Shown: positions 10,418-22,947 of the stretch, one piece after another | How the letters are laid out: each line of letters starts with the position of its first letter | How positions within the stretch are numbered: the stretch's first letter is position 1 | From: Hyposmocoma kahamanoa | Lineage: Eukaryota; Arthropoda; Insecta; Lepidoptera; Cosmopterigidae | DNA length: 64,000 nt | NCBI RefSeq assembly: GCF_003589595.1 | Contig: NW_020654422.1 | Coordinates: forward strand, 17,124,951 to 17,188,950 | Direction: 5' to 3' | Translations under genes and position numbers: made by a program | The notes under the pieces: generated by a model | Database searches by the model: none | The model's input: the letters and a program-made list of their open reading frames with translations, nothing else | Told to the model about the DNA's origin: nothing

Positions 10418-13400
10418 CTGAAAAGTACGAACAAAAATCATAATCCTGGATATATCTGGGAGGCAATCATTAGTATTAACGGTAAATGTATAGTCCGTCC
10501 GATAGTTCGTCACTTGTTTTGATTTTTGCGTTGTTTTCTACATTTCAACATTGTTATAACCAATGATCGGAAAAAGGTGTTCCATATACATAGATACATG
10601 TATAGATATAATTACAAGGAGCGACATACAATTGTTAAAACCTACAAATATTATTATTAATACAAAGATCGAACACTCAGAAAAATTCCGGATTCGAATC
10701 GACGTCTTCTAGCATACCGTGCCAGACGCTACTAAGCCACGGAACGAACTTTACTTCTGACGAAATATCATAGATTTCTAATGGCGCTACGGCTAAAAAG
10801 TCGTTAAAAAAACAACTACAAAGATCCGACTCAAGCACACAGAAAAATTCGTGAGGTTCGCTGGTTCGTTACGTGGCTTAGTTGGTATAGCGTTGGTATG
10901 CTAGAAGACGTCAGTTCGAATTCGGCCGGATCGAAGGAATTTTTTATGAGTGTTGGATCTTTGTATTAATAATTATAACAAACTAGTGGAGTAATTTCAC
11001 ATAATAATAATTGAATATCAATTCAATAAAATATTGAAAACACCAAGTATTCATTAATTACTTTTTCGAATTCCGAATTTCCGGAAATGGTTTTACTGCG
11101 TCGTAAGACAAAACTACTGACCTAGGAAGTACTATCTATATATGTGGAACAGCTTTTTCCGACCACTGGTTATAACGTAACAAATATGTTTGTTTTGTTT
11201 ATAAATAAATCTTAACGAAGAATAGGTAGCCGATTTATTTACTAAATGAAAACGCAGACAGCGGAACTGAGGGCAAGTTGGAAGTGATACGACTCTGATC
11301 CGTCAGATTCTTTTGTGTCACTTCAATTTGAAGATGACCTACAACATATTGCAATAAACTACTCTGCCCACGAACAACAGAGCATATCAAAAGGCGTAAG
11401 TGTTTATTACTGCGCTAAATGTAATAAAACCTATTGCTTGGAACATCGATCTCCAAACTTCAGTTCTTGTGATAAAAAATTAAAGGCTGACTTCAACAGT
11501 CAAAAATATGAAGATATATTTTTTTTGCGTGTTTAGTATATTCGATTATAGTATTTATAAGAAAAAAGTTACAGATAATCCCAGTCAGCACAGAGTGCTA
11601 AATAAACCGATCATAACAGTTGGTGGAATTATATCTATTTGCAAGTTTTACTGAAATTATTCACGCACTTTTCAGTAGTCGGCTACTCTACTAAGTCAGT
11701 GTATTTTATTCTGTATTAGAGGAATATTTCATTAAAATTTAAATGGGACCAATACCGAGGTACCCTCTACCCATCAATCCAAAAGAATCATCTAAATCGG
11801 TTTACAAATCGCGTAAAGGTGCCTACAGACACGATCGACATTGTCAACGAGACTTATAGTATGACAATGAGAATTATAGACGTTTTCGAGTTGTTTGGGA
11901 GTGCTTATTGAGAATGTGGCATTATTTCTAAATTCAAGATGGTTCTGGAAATGGCATACATTAAGAAAATACAGTCGAATTGAGAAGCTCCTTTTTTTTG
12001 AAGTTGGTTAAAAATATGAAGGTAATACACTAATTATAGTTTTGATTATTATAACAAACTAGTGGAGTAATTTCACAAAAATAATTGAATAACCACTGTG
12101 GTGAAACATTCTGACATTGAATAAAAATTTAATAATTGTTTATGTATGTAATAGTTTTTAACTGCCTCTGTGGCCGAACGATGACCATGCCGGACTGCCG
12201 CGCAGATGTTCCAGGTTCGATTCCCCGGCCGGGAGAAATATTTGTTTGGCCTATATTTATTTCTCTCGTGAGCTTGGGTGTATTTTGTGGTTGTCTATGT
12301 GTGTGTCCATGGCACCCGCGACACAGGGTTTTCCTAGTGCGGGTGTATGTTGAGTGTGTGCGTTATTATAATATTTATAAGGACAAAGTTACACAAAAAC
12401 ACACAAAACTTACACTTTCAGCAGCGTCTAAATCCTTGACGGAGTTGATATAAATATCGCCTAACAGCACGAGCGCTTTCACGTGGTCTGGATGATGCCT
12501 GACCAGTTGCTTGAGGAAGGGTGCAGCTTCGAGAGGTCTTCGCCTGTCAGCCAGCAGCAGAGCCAGATTGAAAAGAGCTGATCGGAAGTCAGGCTTGAGA
12601 TGGACGGCAGCACGGAACCACCTCTCGGCACATTCGGCGTCACCTTCGTCCATGCATACCATTCCGAGGTTGAAATGGACACGTTCGTTTGTTGCTGTAA
12701 CAAGTAATTTAAAAATAAGTACTAACATTTACTCTATTACACAAATGTATATTCTGCGTAACAGAGATGGGCAGTGGCTTAAAATCCAATCAACCCGCTC
12801 TGGTTTTAACCCATTTCTGCTCAAAATCGTGGGTGGAAACGGCGAATAAGGAATTTGGTATAATTTTTTTTACATAGGGCGCCACTTTCCACTTAACATC
12901 AGGTGGAGTGGAGTCATTTGCCTGTCAGGTATAAAAAAAAAAAAAAAAAAAATGTAAAAAAAATAAATATGTTTAAATATGTTTAGGTAAGTATCATTTA
13001 CCTAAACATATTTAAACAGTAGGTAATTACATACATATTGTTTATGAATATAGTTTGTTTCATCTGACTGTCACTTGTTTTCACATTGTGGCGTTATTTT
13101 AGAAATTGGTTGTCTACATCACCATGGATTTAGCTCGTGAAAATTTTCGTAGTATGATTTTTTACGACTTTAAGGGTCGTATTCTAGAACTCTACTCCAT
13201 GCTCAAGTCAGGATTTGAGTATGGTTTAAAGCACTCGAAATCATCCTCAAGTCCCTTCCATTAGGGTCGTATTTCCAGTGCTTGAAATCATATTCAGATC
13301 TTGACTTGAGCATTGAGTAGAGGTTCTAGAATACGACCCTTAGTGTAATTCAACAGCTCAGCGGAGCTTCGCTCGGCTTCAAACTGCTTTCGGCGATGAA

Positions 13401-16400
13401 GCACCATGCAAGACGACTATTTATAGTTGGTTTGCAGAATTCAAACGCGATCGTGTGAATCTCAGTGACGAATTTCGTGATGGTCCACTACTGCTGTGAA
13501 CAAGAAAAACATCGATGCTGTGCGCCGTACGATAAAAACAGACAGGCATGTGACATACCATGAGATTTGGGCATCTTTAGGCATAGACATGAGTCAAATA
13601 CAATCAATACTACACAAACATTTGGGTGTGAAACAGCTGTGCTGATCCCACACAATTTGACTGAGGCTCAAAAAAAGGATCGCGTCACTTGGTGTAATGC
13701 CATGCTTACCAGATTTAACGAAGGGGCGTCAAATTTGGTGTGGGACATAGTAACTGGTGACGAAACATGGATTTATAGTTACGATCCCAAAACAAAGCAG
13801 CAATTGAGCGTATGGGTCTTTCGAGATGAGCCGAAACCAACCATAGCGGCGCGCGTGCAAAGTGCCTCTAAGCGGATGACTGCTTCTTTTTTAATAAAAC
13901 TGGACACGTGGCTGCTCTTGCTTTGGAGAATCGCTGTACCGTGAATAGTGATTGGTACACGACCATTTGTTTGCCGGAAGTTATTGACAAACTCCGTAAA
14001 AATAACCGTAAACGCCGTATCATCTTGCACCACGATAATGCCAGTTCTCACACGGCCAGACAGACAAATGAATTTTTGAAGGTGAACAACGTTGACCTTA
14101 TGAGCCATCCCGCGTATAGTCCCGACCTGGCACCTTGTGATTTTTATTTATTTCCAAAAATTAAGAACCAGTTACGCGGTCAACGATTTTCATCACCTGA
14201 AGAGGCTGACGAAGAGTATGAAAAATATGTTTCAGAGTTTGTCACGGAGGAGTGGCATAAATGTTTTCAAAATTAGTTCATTCGTATGAAAAAGTGCATT
14301 AACGCTAACGGAGAATATTTTGAGAAACTATAGATTCATTTCTGACCATTTATAGTATTTTTTCTTATTCATACCAGAAACTTATAGTGCGCTCCACGTT
14401 AAACGAAAAACAGGCAACTGCGCACAATACCTACCTCGCAATCCAGTGATTTCTCAATACTAAGGATGCACATTACGCTTCGATTTTCATGAAAATCGAT
14501 TAAAAGTATTTAGTATTGATTTATTTCCATTGACTTACAATTATATGGACGTCGGGTCCGCGCTAAAAAGTGTCCGCACTTGTAAGGCGCTAAAATCGTA
14601 TACAGAGCGCGACACTCCGCTTTAGTCTTCATTTGTTCTACGGACAGCGCGATACTGCGATGACATAACAATTTAAATTTCGAATAGGTTGACTTGGGAC
14701 ATTTTTTTCGTGGTTTTTGTATTAGACCCGTCGTCCATTTATTTGTAAGTCAATGTTTATTTCAATGCAATTTTCAAGCGAATCGATTCAACAGAATAGC
14801 AAATCGAACGTCTTGATCAGAAAGCAATAAATATTTTGTAATAACATCATTAAATTTGAACAAAACTTGATTTACAACAAATATTTAGTTGTAAATAGTT
14901 TTTGCCCTCGATTTCGGGCATTAATGGGTTTGAACCCGATTTAAAACCCGTGTTAAAACTCGGGCGCTTGCCCAGCCGGACCCTAAACCCTCTGAATAGT
15001 TTTCCTCGTACTTTATGAATAATTAATTCGTAGGTAACGGAAATTCAAGAGACGAACATTTTAAATACTTTGTATCTTAGCAAACCGGTTTGCAGCCTTA
15101 CTGTAATCGCCAATATATACCTATATATATATATATATATATATATAATGAATATTCTAACGTCCGTCATGTCATGCTACACAGTTTATTTTTAATTGTA
15201 TTCTATATGTCCATCAAAATATTACTGTATTTAAGAAACACAGCGATATACACAAGCGTAATACTAGAAATAAAGATAAATTAATCATGCCTCAATTACG
15301 ACTGTATGACTGCAAAAAGTACGTAATTCTTATATGGGATAAGGAATTACATATTTCAATAAAATACCGAAATTGCATATTTACCATTTTATAAGTTTAA
15401 GACATATGTTAAAAATAAACTTCTGGCAAAAGTGTACTGTATACTGTTGATGAGCACATGAACGATAAAAATGCGTGGAGTTAATATTATATCGTTTTGT
15501 TACCTACTTACCATTTTGTAAGAAATGTTTTATTTACTTGACTTGTCTTTTTTTGTAATCTCTTGTGTGATTTTGACTATTCAAAAGTGCTTGTGAGTCA
15601 GGCTTACTTGAATTAAACTTTATTATTATTATAATTATATAAATATTGATTACTTACAAGTAGATGTGGGGTGACATCGAGTAAGTAAGATCTTGTGTCA
15701 AACCTTAAAGATAATGCTTGTTATTTACTTACCGTCTTTATCCAGCAGTTTCAAAAGGCGCTGCCTGGCCAAAACCCTCAGGTCCGCAGCGCCTAGCTCT
15801 TGCAAGAGAATGGCGGAGTTGAGCAGGGCTTGCTCGTGTTCTGGTTCCAGCTCCAGCGCTTTGTCTAAGTACGCAAGAGCTTGGGAGGCTTTGCCTTGCT
15901 CTAATAAGACGACTCCCAACTGAAAGAAGAATATATAAATAAATAAAAGACAATAAAAATAATTTATTTCGGGCGACAAATACTCATAAAAATAACATTA
16001 AGTTAAGTACAGTTACGGTCAAAATAATTATTCAATAATTATAAAAATAAAATAAAATGAAACTAAATTGAAATAAAATAAAATAAAGTTCAATATTGAA
16101 ATTACAATTAAAATTTTTGGTACATACAATAAAACCTAGAAATCAATGTCTAAATCGATTCGATTGATGTATGGAAGGACAACATGAGTTTAGATTCCAC
16201 ACAATTATAATTCAAAGTGTATTCCATAGCATTAAGGTTATTTGAAAAGAGCAATCCCTAGAGTTTCTTGCTTGTTCTTCTTTTCTTTCTTTTGAAGCAG
16301 TCAGTGCATGCTGCCGCAAACATACCCGTGGCGATGTAAGAGCGAGGGCAGTCCAAATAACGCCCTAAACGAATTGTTGAACTGAACACGGAAAATGCTG

Positions 16401-19400
16401 TATGCTCTTTGCGAAGAGAAGAAGAGAAAAGTTCCCAATAAGGGTAATGCGAGATTTTTCGGTAAATACCAAATTGCTATCTTTATCATCGTCATCAACC
16501 CATTTGTACGTCCCACAGCTGGGCACGGGTCTCCTTTCAGACGAAGGACAAGATCTTCTTCAACGAGCAGGTTTCATCACAATGTTTTCCTTCACTGAAA
16601 AGCTCATGATAAATTTCGCACATAAATTCCGAGAAACTCAGAGGTGCGAGCCCGGATTCGAACCCACGATCCTCTGCTTGAGAGGCATTAGGTCAAACTA
16701 TTAGGCTACTACGGCAAATTGCTATCACAGTTAACAACAGCCTTTGATCATTTCTCTATGTACTTACATTGTAATAAATGTCAGGATTTCCGCTGTCATA
16801 CAGCAGTGCTCTCTCATACACCTCTTGCGCTTCCTTTGTCCTATTCAGTTTAATTAGAATATCACCCCTATTTATGTATGCTTGGGTGTAATCCGCTCGC
16901 ATACTGATAGCTTGTCTGTATAACATGTCTGCTTCTTCCAGTCTGGTTGCATTCTTGGATATCAAATTGGCTAGATTTAAGAATACGTTTAGATGGTTAG
17001 GGGCTATCCTGGCTTGGTACGACTCTCCTGGTTTTGCTTTGGGAAGCAGAGATTTAGCTTTTACATAAGCATCTTCCGCTTCCTGGTATCTTCCTAAATG
17101 GTTATAAGTTCTGCCCACGTTAATGTGAGCACCGACGTCATCTGGCTGTACTGATACGGCTGTGTTGAAGAATTCTAAAGCTTCAGCGTACTTCCCGTCT
17201 GCTTCTAACGCGTGACCTACGTTATTGTACAATTTTGCATTGTTACGGTTCACCTGCAAGAATATGGTGTTAGTAGCTACAATAATTCATTATAAAGAAG
17301 TGATTTATGGAATGTCATTGATGGGGAGTCTTTACCTTCAATCCTGAGGCAAAAATGGAATATTCAGTCTTCCAGTCCCAATTCCTGACATATGTTTTCG
17401 CGCTAAAAGCTAAAAGAAGAAATATGAGCGCTGCAGCTGCCAGTTTCGCTCTTTTCTTGGCGAGTAGGCGCCAACCGTGGGCTACAAGTAGGCACCAGCC
17501 CATAGAAGGCATGTATAGGACCCGTTCTGCTACAACGAAACCCACAGGAAAGAAGAGATTTGATGCTGGTAAGAAAGGCAAGACGAGAAGAGCTAGACCC
17601 TGAAATAAAAATTAATAATTAATAAAGATTTTATTTTTCTGCCCTTTGCAGAACCAATATTAGAATATCACGTGACTTGGGACAAGATTTACACCAAAAA
17701 AATAGTATCGCTGTGAGGCATCTACTATAAAAGAAATCAATTTACCATAGACAGAGCTGAAGACCGGGTTCTCAGGGCATGTATAGCAGCAGCGACCAGC
17801 GTAGTTGCCAACGCCAAAGTGGCCAAGTTACGGGGATCTTTCCACGACCGAAGGAGAGCTACAGTGCCCATTGTCCAATCGCAACACAAGGCTTCAGGTA
17901 GTGTTAACAGCCACGCATTCAGAGCTGGTAGGTAAGCGAAGGTCAAGTGCCTATAAGGAAGAAAATTTATACTGTAATTGGTTATGAACAAATTTTAATA
18001 GTAAATTTAGTACCTTACGTTATATTCGTGCATTAATTGGGGTAGATTATTGGATCTAGGACGCGTTAAGCTGCAGTTTAATCCTGATTTAATCCTGCCA
18101 CTGCTGTCACTTATGGGATGGTTCAGCTAAATACCAACTGGCCACCTTGGATTCAGATGAAAAGCGTACAAAGGGGCTTATGGGCGATTCGGATTTAGAA
18201 GAGGCGAAGCTACAGAGCCTTCAACACCGAAATAAAATTGCCTGCTTATCGGTATTCCACAGGATAAATAACGGGGAGCGTGCGATGGAATTGCATAATT
18301 TAATTCCGTCTTCCCCTAACTATCATCAGGGCACTAGACGAGGGTTGGGGTTGGATCCTTGTGTTATGGACATTCGCATGAAACGTTTCGCTTCCACATT
18401 TATATGACGAAATCTCTGTCATCAGACTTATTTCCTGAACGGCCCAAGGGCCTTTTCAAGGCGAGAGTGGCATTATTTAGGTGTGCTCTATCGTCGACCT
18501 CATCGTCACTTTCCATCAGGTGAAGAAATCAGATGTGCACTTATTTTTAATGTTTACATGTCTATGTCTTATTTGTAAGTAATTGTAATAGAAAAAGACC
18601 ATTCCAAAGATATAGCGTCTCTTAGCGTATTCTATCGCCTGTACCACGGTGAGTGCTCTGAAGAGTTATTCAACCTTATCCCTTCCTCTCCTTTCCATTA
18701 GCGGACCACCCGTGCCGGACTGCGTTGCCACAGTTGGACGGTCAGTTCAATACCGTCCCGCACTAAAAAGTTTGGCAATTCGTTCTTATGCCGAACCATC
18801 AAATTGTGGAACCAACTCCCGGCGCATGTATTCCCTCCCCGCTATAACATCGGGTCCTTCAAACGTAGTGTGAAGAAGCATTTGGCCAGACCGGCAAAAT
18901 GATAGTGACGGAGTGAAGATATTTGTGTTTTCCATCCGTTACTCTCATCTCTGGACTGTATTCGCACTTTCCATCAGGCGCGGTGCAGTCATTTTGCCGA
19001 GTCACAACAAAAATAAAATAAATAAATAAAAATAAATTCCGATATACGTTTAAATTTATGTTCAAGTAAATAAACCATGTTTCACCAACAAAACTCGTAA
19101 AATTAATATACTCTACGTTGGCCACGTACGGTTTTATGTTATGACCCCTTCTTTCAGCTGGATGGCTACTTATAATGGCGTAAAATATGTTCCTGATGCT
19201 GTAATCAATGGAGGTTTTTATACGCTACTGTGATTATTCCTCTATGGCGGACTTACGAATTTACGACAGAGTTCATTTTTTTTGTAATATTAAGTGATGG
19301 TACGAACAAGTCGTATTCCTGGTGGTAAGTTACACGCCTGTCCATAACAGTTGCAGTGCTACTCAGAGCTTTGTAAATCGCAAAGATCTGAGAGACACTG

Positions 19401-22400
19401 TCACTGCGCCTATCACCCTGAGACACACTTTCTGTTATTTGTCAAAATCATGGACCAATAAATCAAGAGGAATGCTACTCGCAACACAAGACAGCGTAAG
19501 GTATTTAGTACCACATTGGAACACCAGATATCGCGACGAGTAACAAATGCAACTAATTTGTTTTACATTGACTAGCTGTAATTTATCAAAGCTACACTAA
19601 TTTCTAGTGATAAGAAACAAATCAACTAGATGGCGCTTATGTCACAGATTTTCATGGATAGAATAGAATAAGCTTTATTGCACACAAAATAAAACAGTGA
19701 CAATACAAAAAAGAAAAACATAGTTAAATGCACAATCGGCGGCCGTATCGTTAGACAGCGATCTTTTCCAGGCAACCTTACAAGTGATTACGGAGTTTTA
19801 GGTGAAGGGTCGTCAATGGTGCACGAAACACCAAGAATCGTGTTTATAAATTAAACCGAATACATTCTTATACAAACTTCATAAGAACGTACTACATATA
19901 AATTATAACATACATACACATTGCTACATACCAAATATATAACTTATACTCATACAATATATAGAATATGCTCGTGATACATATTATATATACACACATT
20001 ACATTATATCACGAGTATATTCTATATACATTACATTATATATGTATATAATGTAATGTGTGTATATCTAGCCAGGGCTGGTAGCTGTAAAGTTCCTGAG
20101 TGACGAAATATTTTCATAGATTTCTCATAGATGGCGCTACGGCTAAAAAGTCGTTGAAAAGCAAATACAAAGATCCAACAACAAGCACATAGAAAAATCT
20201 AATAAAATAAATAAATACTGGCGTATACACTCATAGCTGATGTAAAATTTATGTTAAAATTAATATTAAGTATTCGTATGCATTAAGATTAACATTTGGA
20301 TTTTAGTTCACTAGATGCTAACATATTAATTAGTACTAACTTTGCACACATGTCTGTGGACTGCTGTCTGAACTGCCTATGTAAATTTACGTAGTGTGAA
20401 ATTAATTATTTTAGTCCGCATTGTATAGTTGTATAAATAAATAAATAAATTGATGTTATAAATATATATCACAACGTTTTATATACAGAAAGTTTCATTG
20501 TATTTTAATGCCGGGCTTTTTAAAAATACTTTAATTTTCTCTTTTAACTCAGTAGAAAAAATTATAAAAATATTATTACTGCATATAAAGGGCATTATTA
20601 ATTTAAATGTGACTTTTTAACACTTGACTCACGAATAATGTACTCGATGGCAATATTGTATTAAATTGTGCCTTTTTTGTGTTATTATATTGTAATTGAA
20701 TTACATAATAAGAGTACATTACTAAGTACGTACGAATTTTTTGTTCCGAGGGCACTATAGCGAAACGGCGTACCCTTATATTATGGTTTTTTGATTTTAC
20801 GGTAAATGCCGTTAGAGCCTTTGCGCACTACGTCCGATTTGTATGTCCGAAATGTCACAGGGATCATTTTATCTCTAGGTATACAAGCGATATCCGAAGC
20901 GGGCTCGAGTTTTCTAGATTTGTTTAGTCTCGAATCCGAGACATTCGGAACGTATGCGAATCGGATGCAATGCGTTTACTGTCTGTCATGATTGAGATGT
21001 TACGACTCTAATTTAAAATAATATTATAATTGTAACTGTAGATAGCGGCCAAGGGCGTGGGTTTGTAAGTGAGTTGATATAAATGTATAAACTTATTTAA
21101 ACAAGTGTATTCATTTCCCTTCTTTGACACTGTCCATGATCGGGTCTCTATCTGCCGACCCGAGGGATAGGGTTTTCCGGAGAGACGACAAGACCAGGGT
21201 ACAGCGGGCGTCCGGGCCAAGCCGGACGGACATGTTTGTCTGCCTCGGTTTTGCGTGCTTCCGAGACGTCTGTCTTGTGAGCAGCTAGCGCGTCTTAGTA
21301 GTGGTCTAAGTTGAGGGCATGAAGCGTGGAGACGCGTGAGTTGCCCTTTAAGTTGGAAGCTATGTCCGGACATTGTCGCAGGACGCTGCTATTGGCATCT
21401 CCGGCACTAGCCCGGAGAACTAGTAGAGGATAAGCTAGATATCATCCGGTCCCTCCAGCCGCACAGGTTATTGGGAACTGGAGAGACGTCGTTTTTCGGC
21501 GTCGCGAAGTGAGCGTGCCTTACAGCTCCGCCACCAATGAGGAGATTTGGTAGTGGACTCAGGGTCGACGGCTAAGCGGTGGCAACCGCTAATTGTGCAA
21601 TGCGCAACGGGAAGTGAGCGCGCCTACAGATCCGGTACTTACCTATCTGGAAAAAAGGGAGGGTACTGTACGTGCTCCCGGGGCGGCTCACCCGAGGCAC
21701 TAGTCTCTCGAAGAACTGGATGAGGTTAAGTGACAGAGGTCTGAGACAACCCTGTACACTGACTGATCTGGGGTCAGGACTTGAACTTGTAAGGTTCCTG
21801 TGCGCGCACAGGTCATAGTGACCTTCCTGCATAATGCATAACCAAGAGGTTGATAGGGAGGGGCGCTATAAACAAAACTTATGTAGAATGATATGGGACT
21901 GTCCATGATCCATGATGATGATGTCTATGTCCAAACGGAACGAATGCGAATCGAATGCAGTGCGCATGCGCGTTTACTCTACAAACCTGGCCGGTGGCGG
22001 AGCTGCTCCCGCAGGGTTGTCAAATCGAGTAAAGACTGGCAGCTGTGCACCCATCACGTGCAGTCTTGCGGCTAGCAGTGCAAGAGTCGCGCAGCAAACT
22101 GTAGCGACTCGTCTCGCCGCTTCGCCGCATGCACTGCCCCAGCCTGATCCTTTGCCCCATGCTTCTAGCCAAGACCAACGACTTCCGCCTGCTGTACTCC
22201 GTCGCTGTAGACAAGAAACACTTTTACTCACTTTTACACATAAAACACAATCCAGTAATATTTATAACCAGATTCATAAACTGCTGCATGTGTGTCGGCT
22301 AAGGGCCTATGAGCGTAGAATTGAGTGAAATAAATGGTTAAAATATAATATAATTAAATTGATAATCTCAGTACAGAGTAAGTAGTAAAAAAACCGACCT

Positions 22401-22594
22401 TAACCTAGAGGTGGAATATTTCGTTGAAATTGAACATTACTGAGGCACTCTCTTTTCAACAAAAATGAATCATCAAAATTGGTTCACAAATGCGTTACCG
22501 CATAAAAACATACAAAAAAATACAGTCGAATTGAGAACCTCCTCCTTTTTTGAAGTCGGTTAAAAATCTTTTGAGGTCTCGACCTAAGCTCACG

Positions 22595-22628
<34 letters not shown>

Positions 22629-22647
22629 TACACACACAACGCACGTA

Positions 22648-22692
<45 letters not shown>

Positions 22693-22739
22693 GCACGCAC
22701 GCACGCACGCACGCATGCACGCACGCACGCACACACACA

Positions 22740-22776
<37 letters not shown>

Positions 22777-22801
22777 ACACACACACACACACACACTTAC
22801 A

Positions 22802-22887
<86 letters not shown>

Positions 22888-22899
22888 CNNNNNNNNNNA

Positions 22900-22947
<48 letters not shown>

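Noticed and set aside
10102..10522. + strand frames overlapping the last TMTC3 exon
   Set aside because: Antisense shadows of the GC-rich TPR-coding exon; no recognisable motifs.
10860..10930. tRNA-like segments (also at 12165, 16640, 26110, 32110, 54960)
   Set aside because: A and B boxes are present but the cloverleaf does not close well, and the segments are embedded in repeated SINE units; treated as SINE heads, not tRNA genes.
13779..14108. - strand frame antisense to the mariner gene
   Set aside because: The + strand carries the transposase motifs and catalytic triad.
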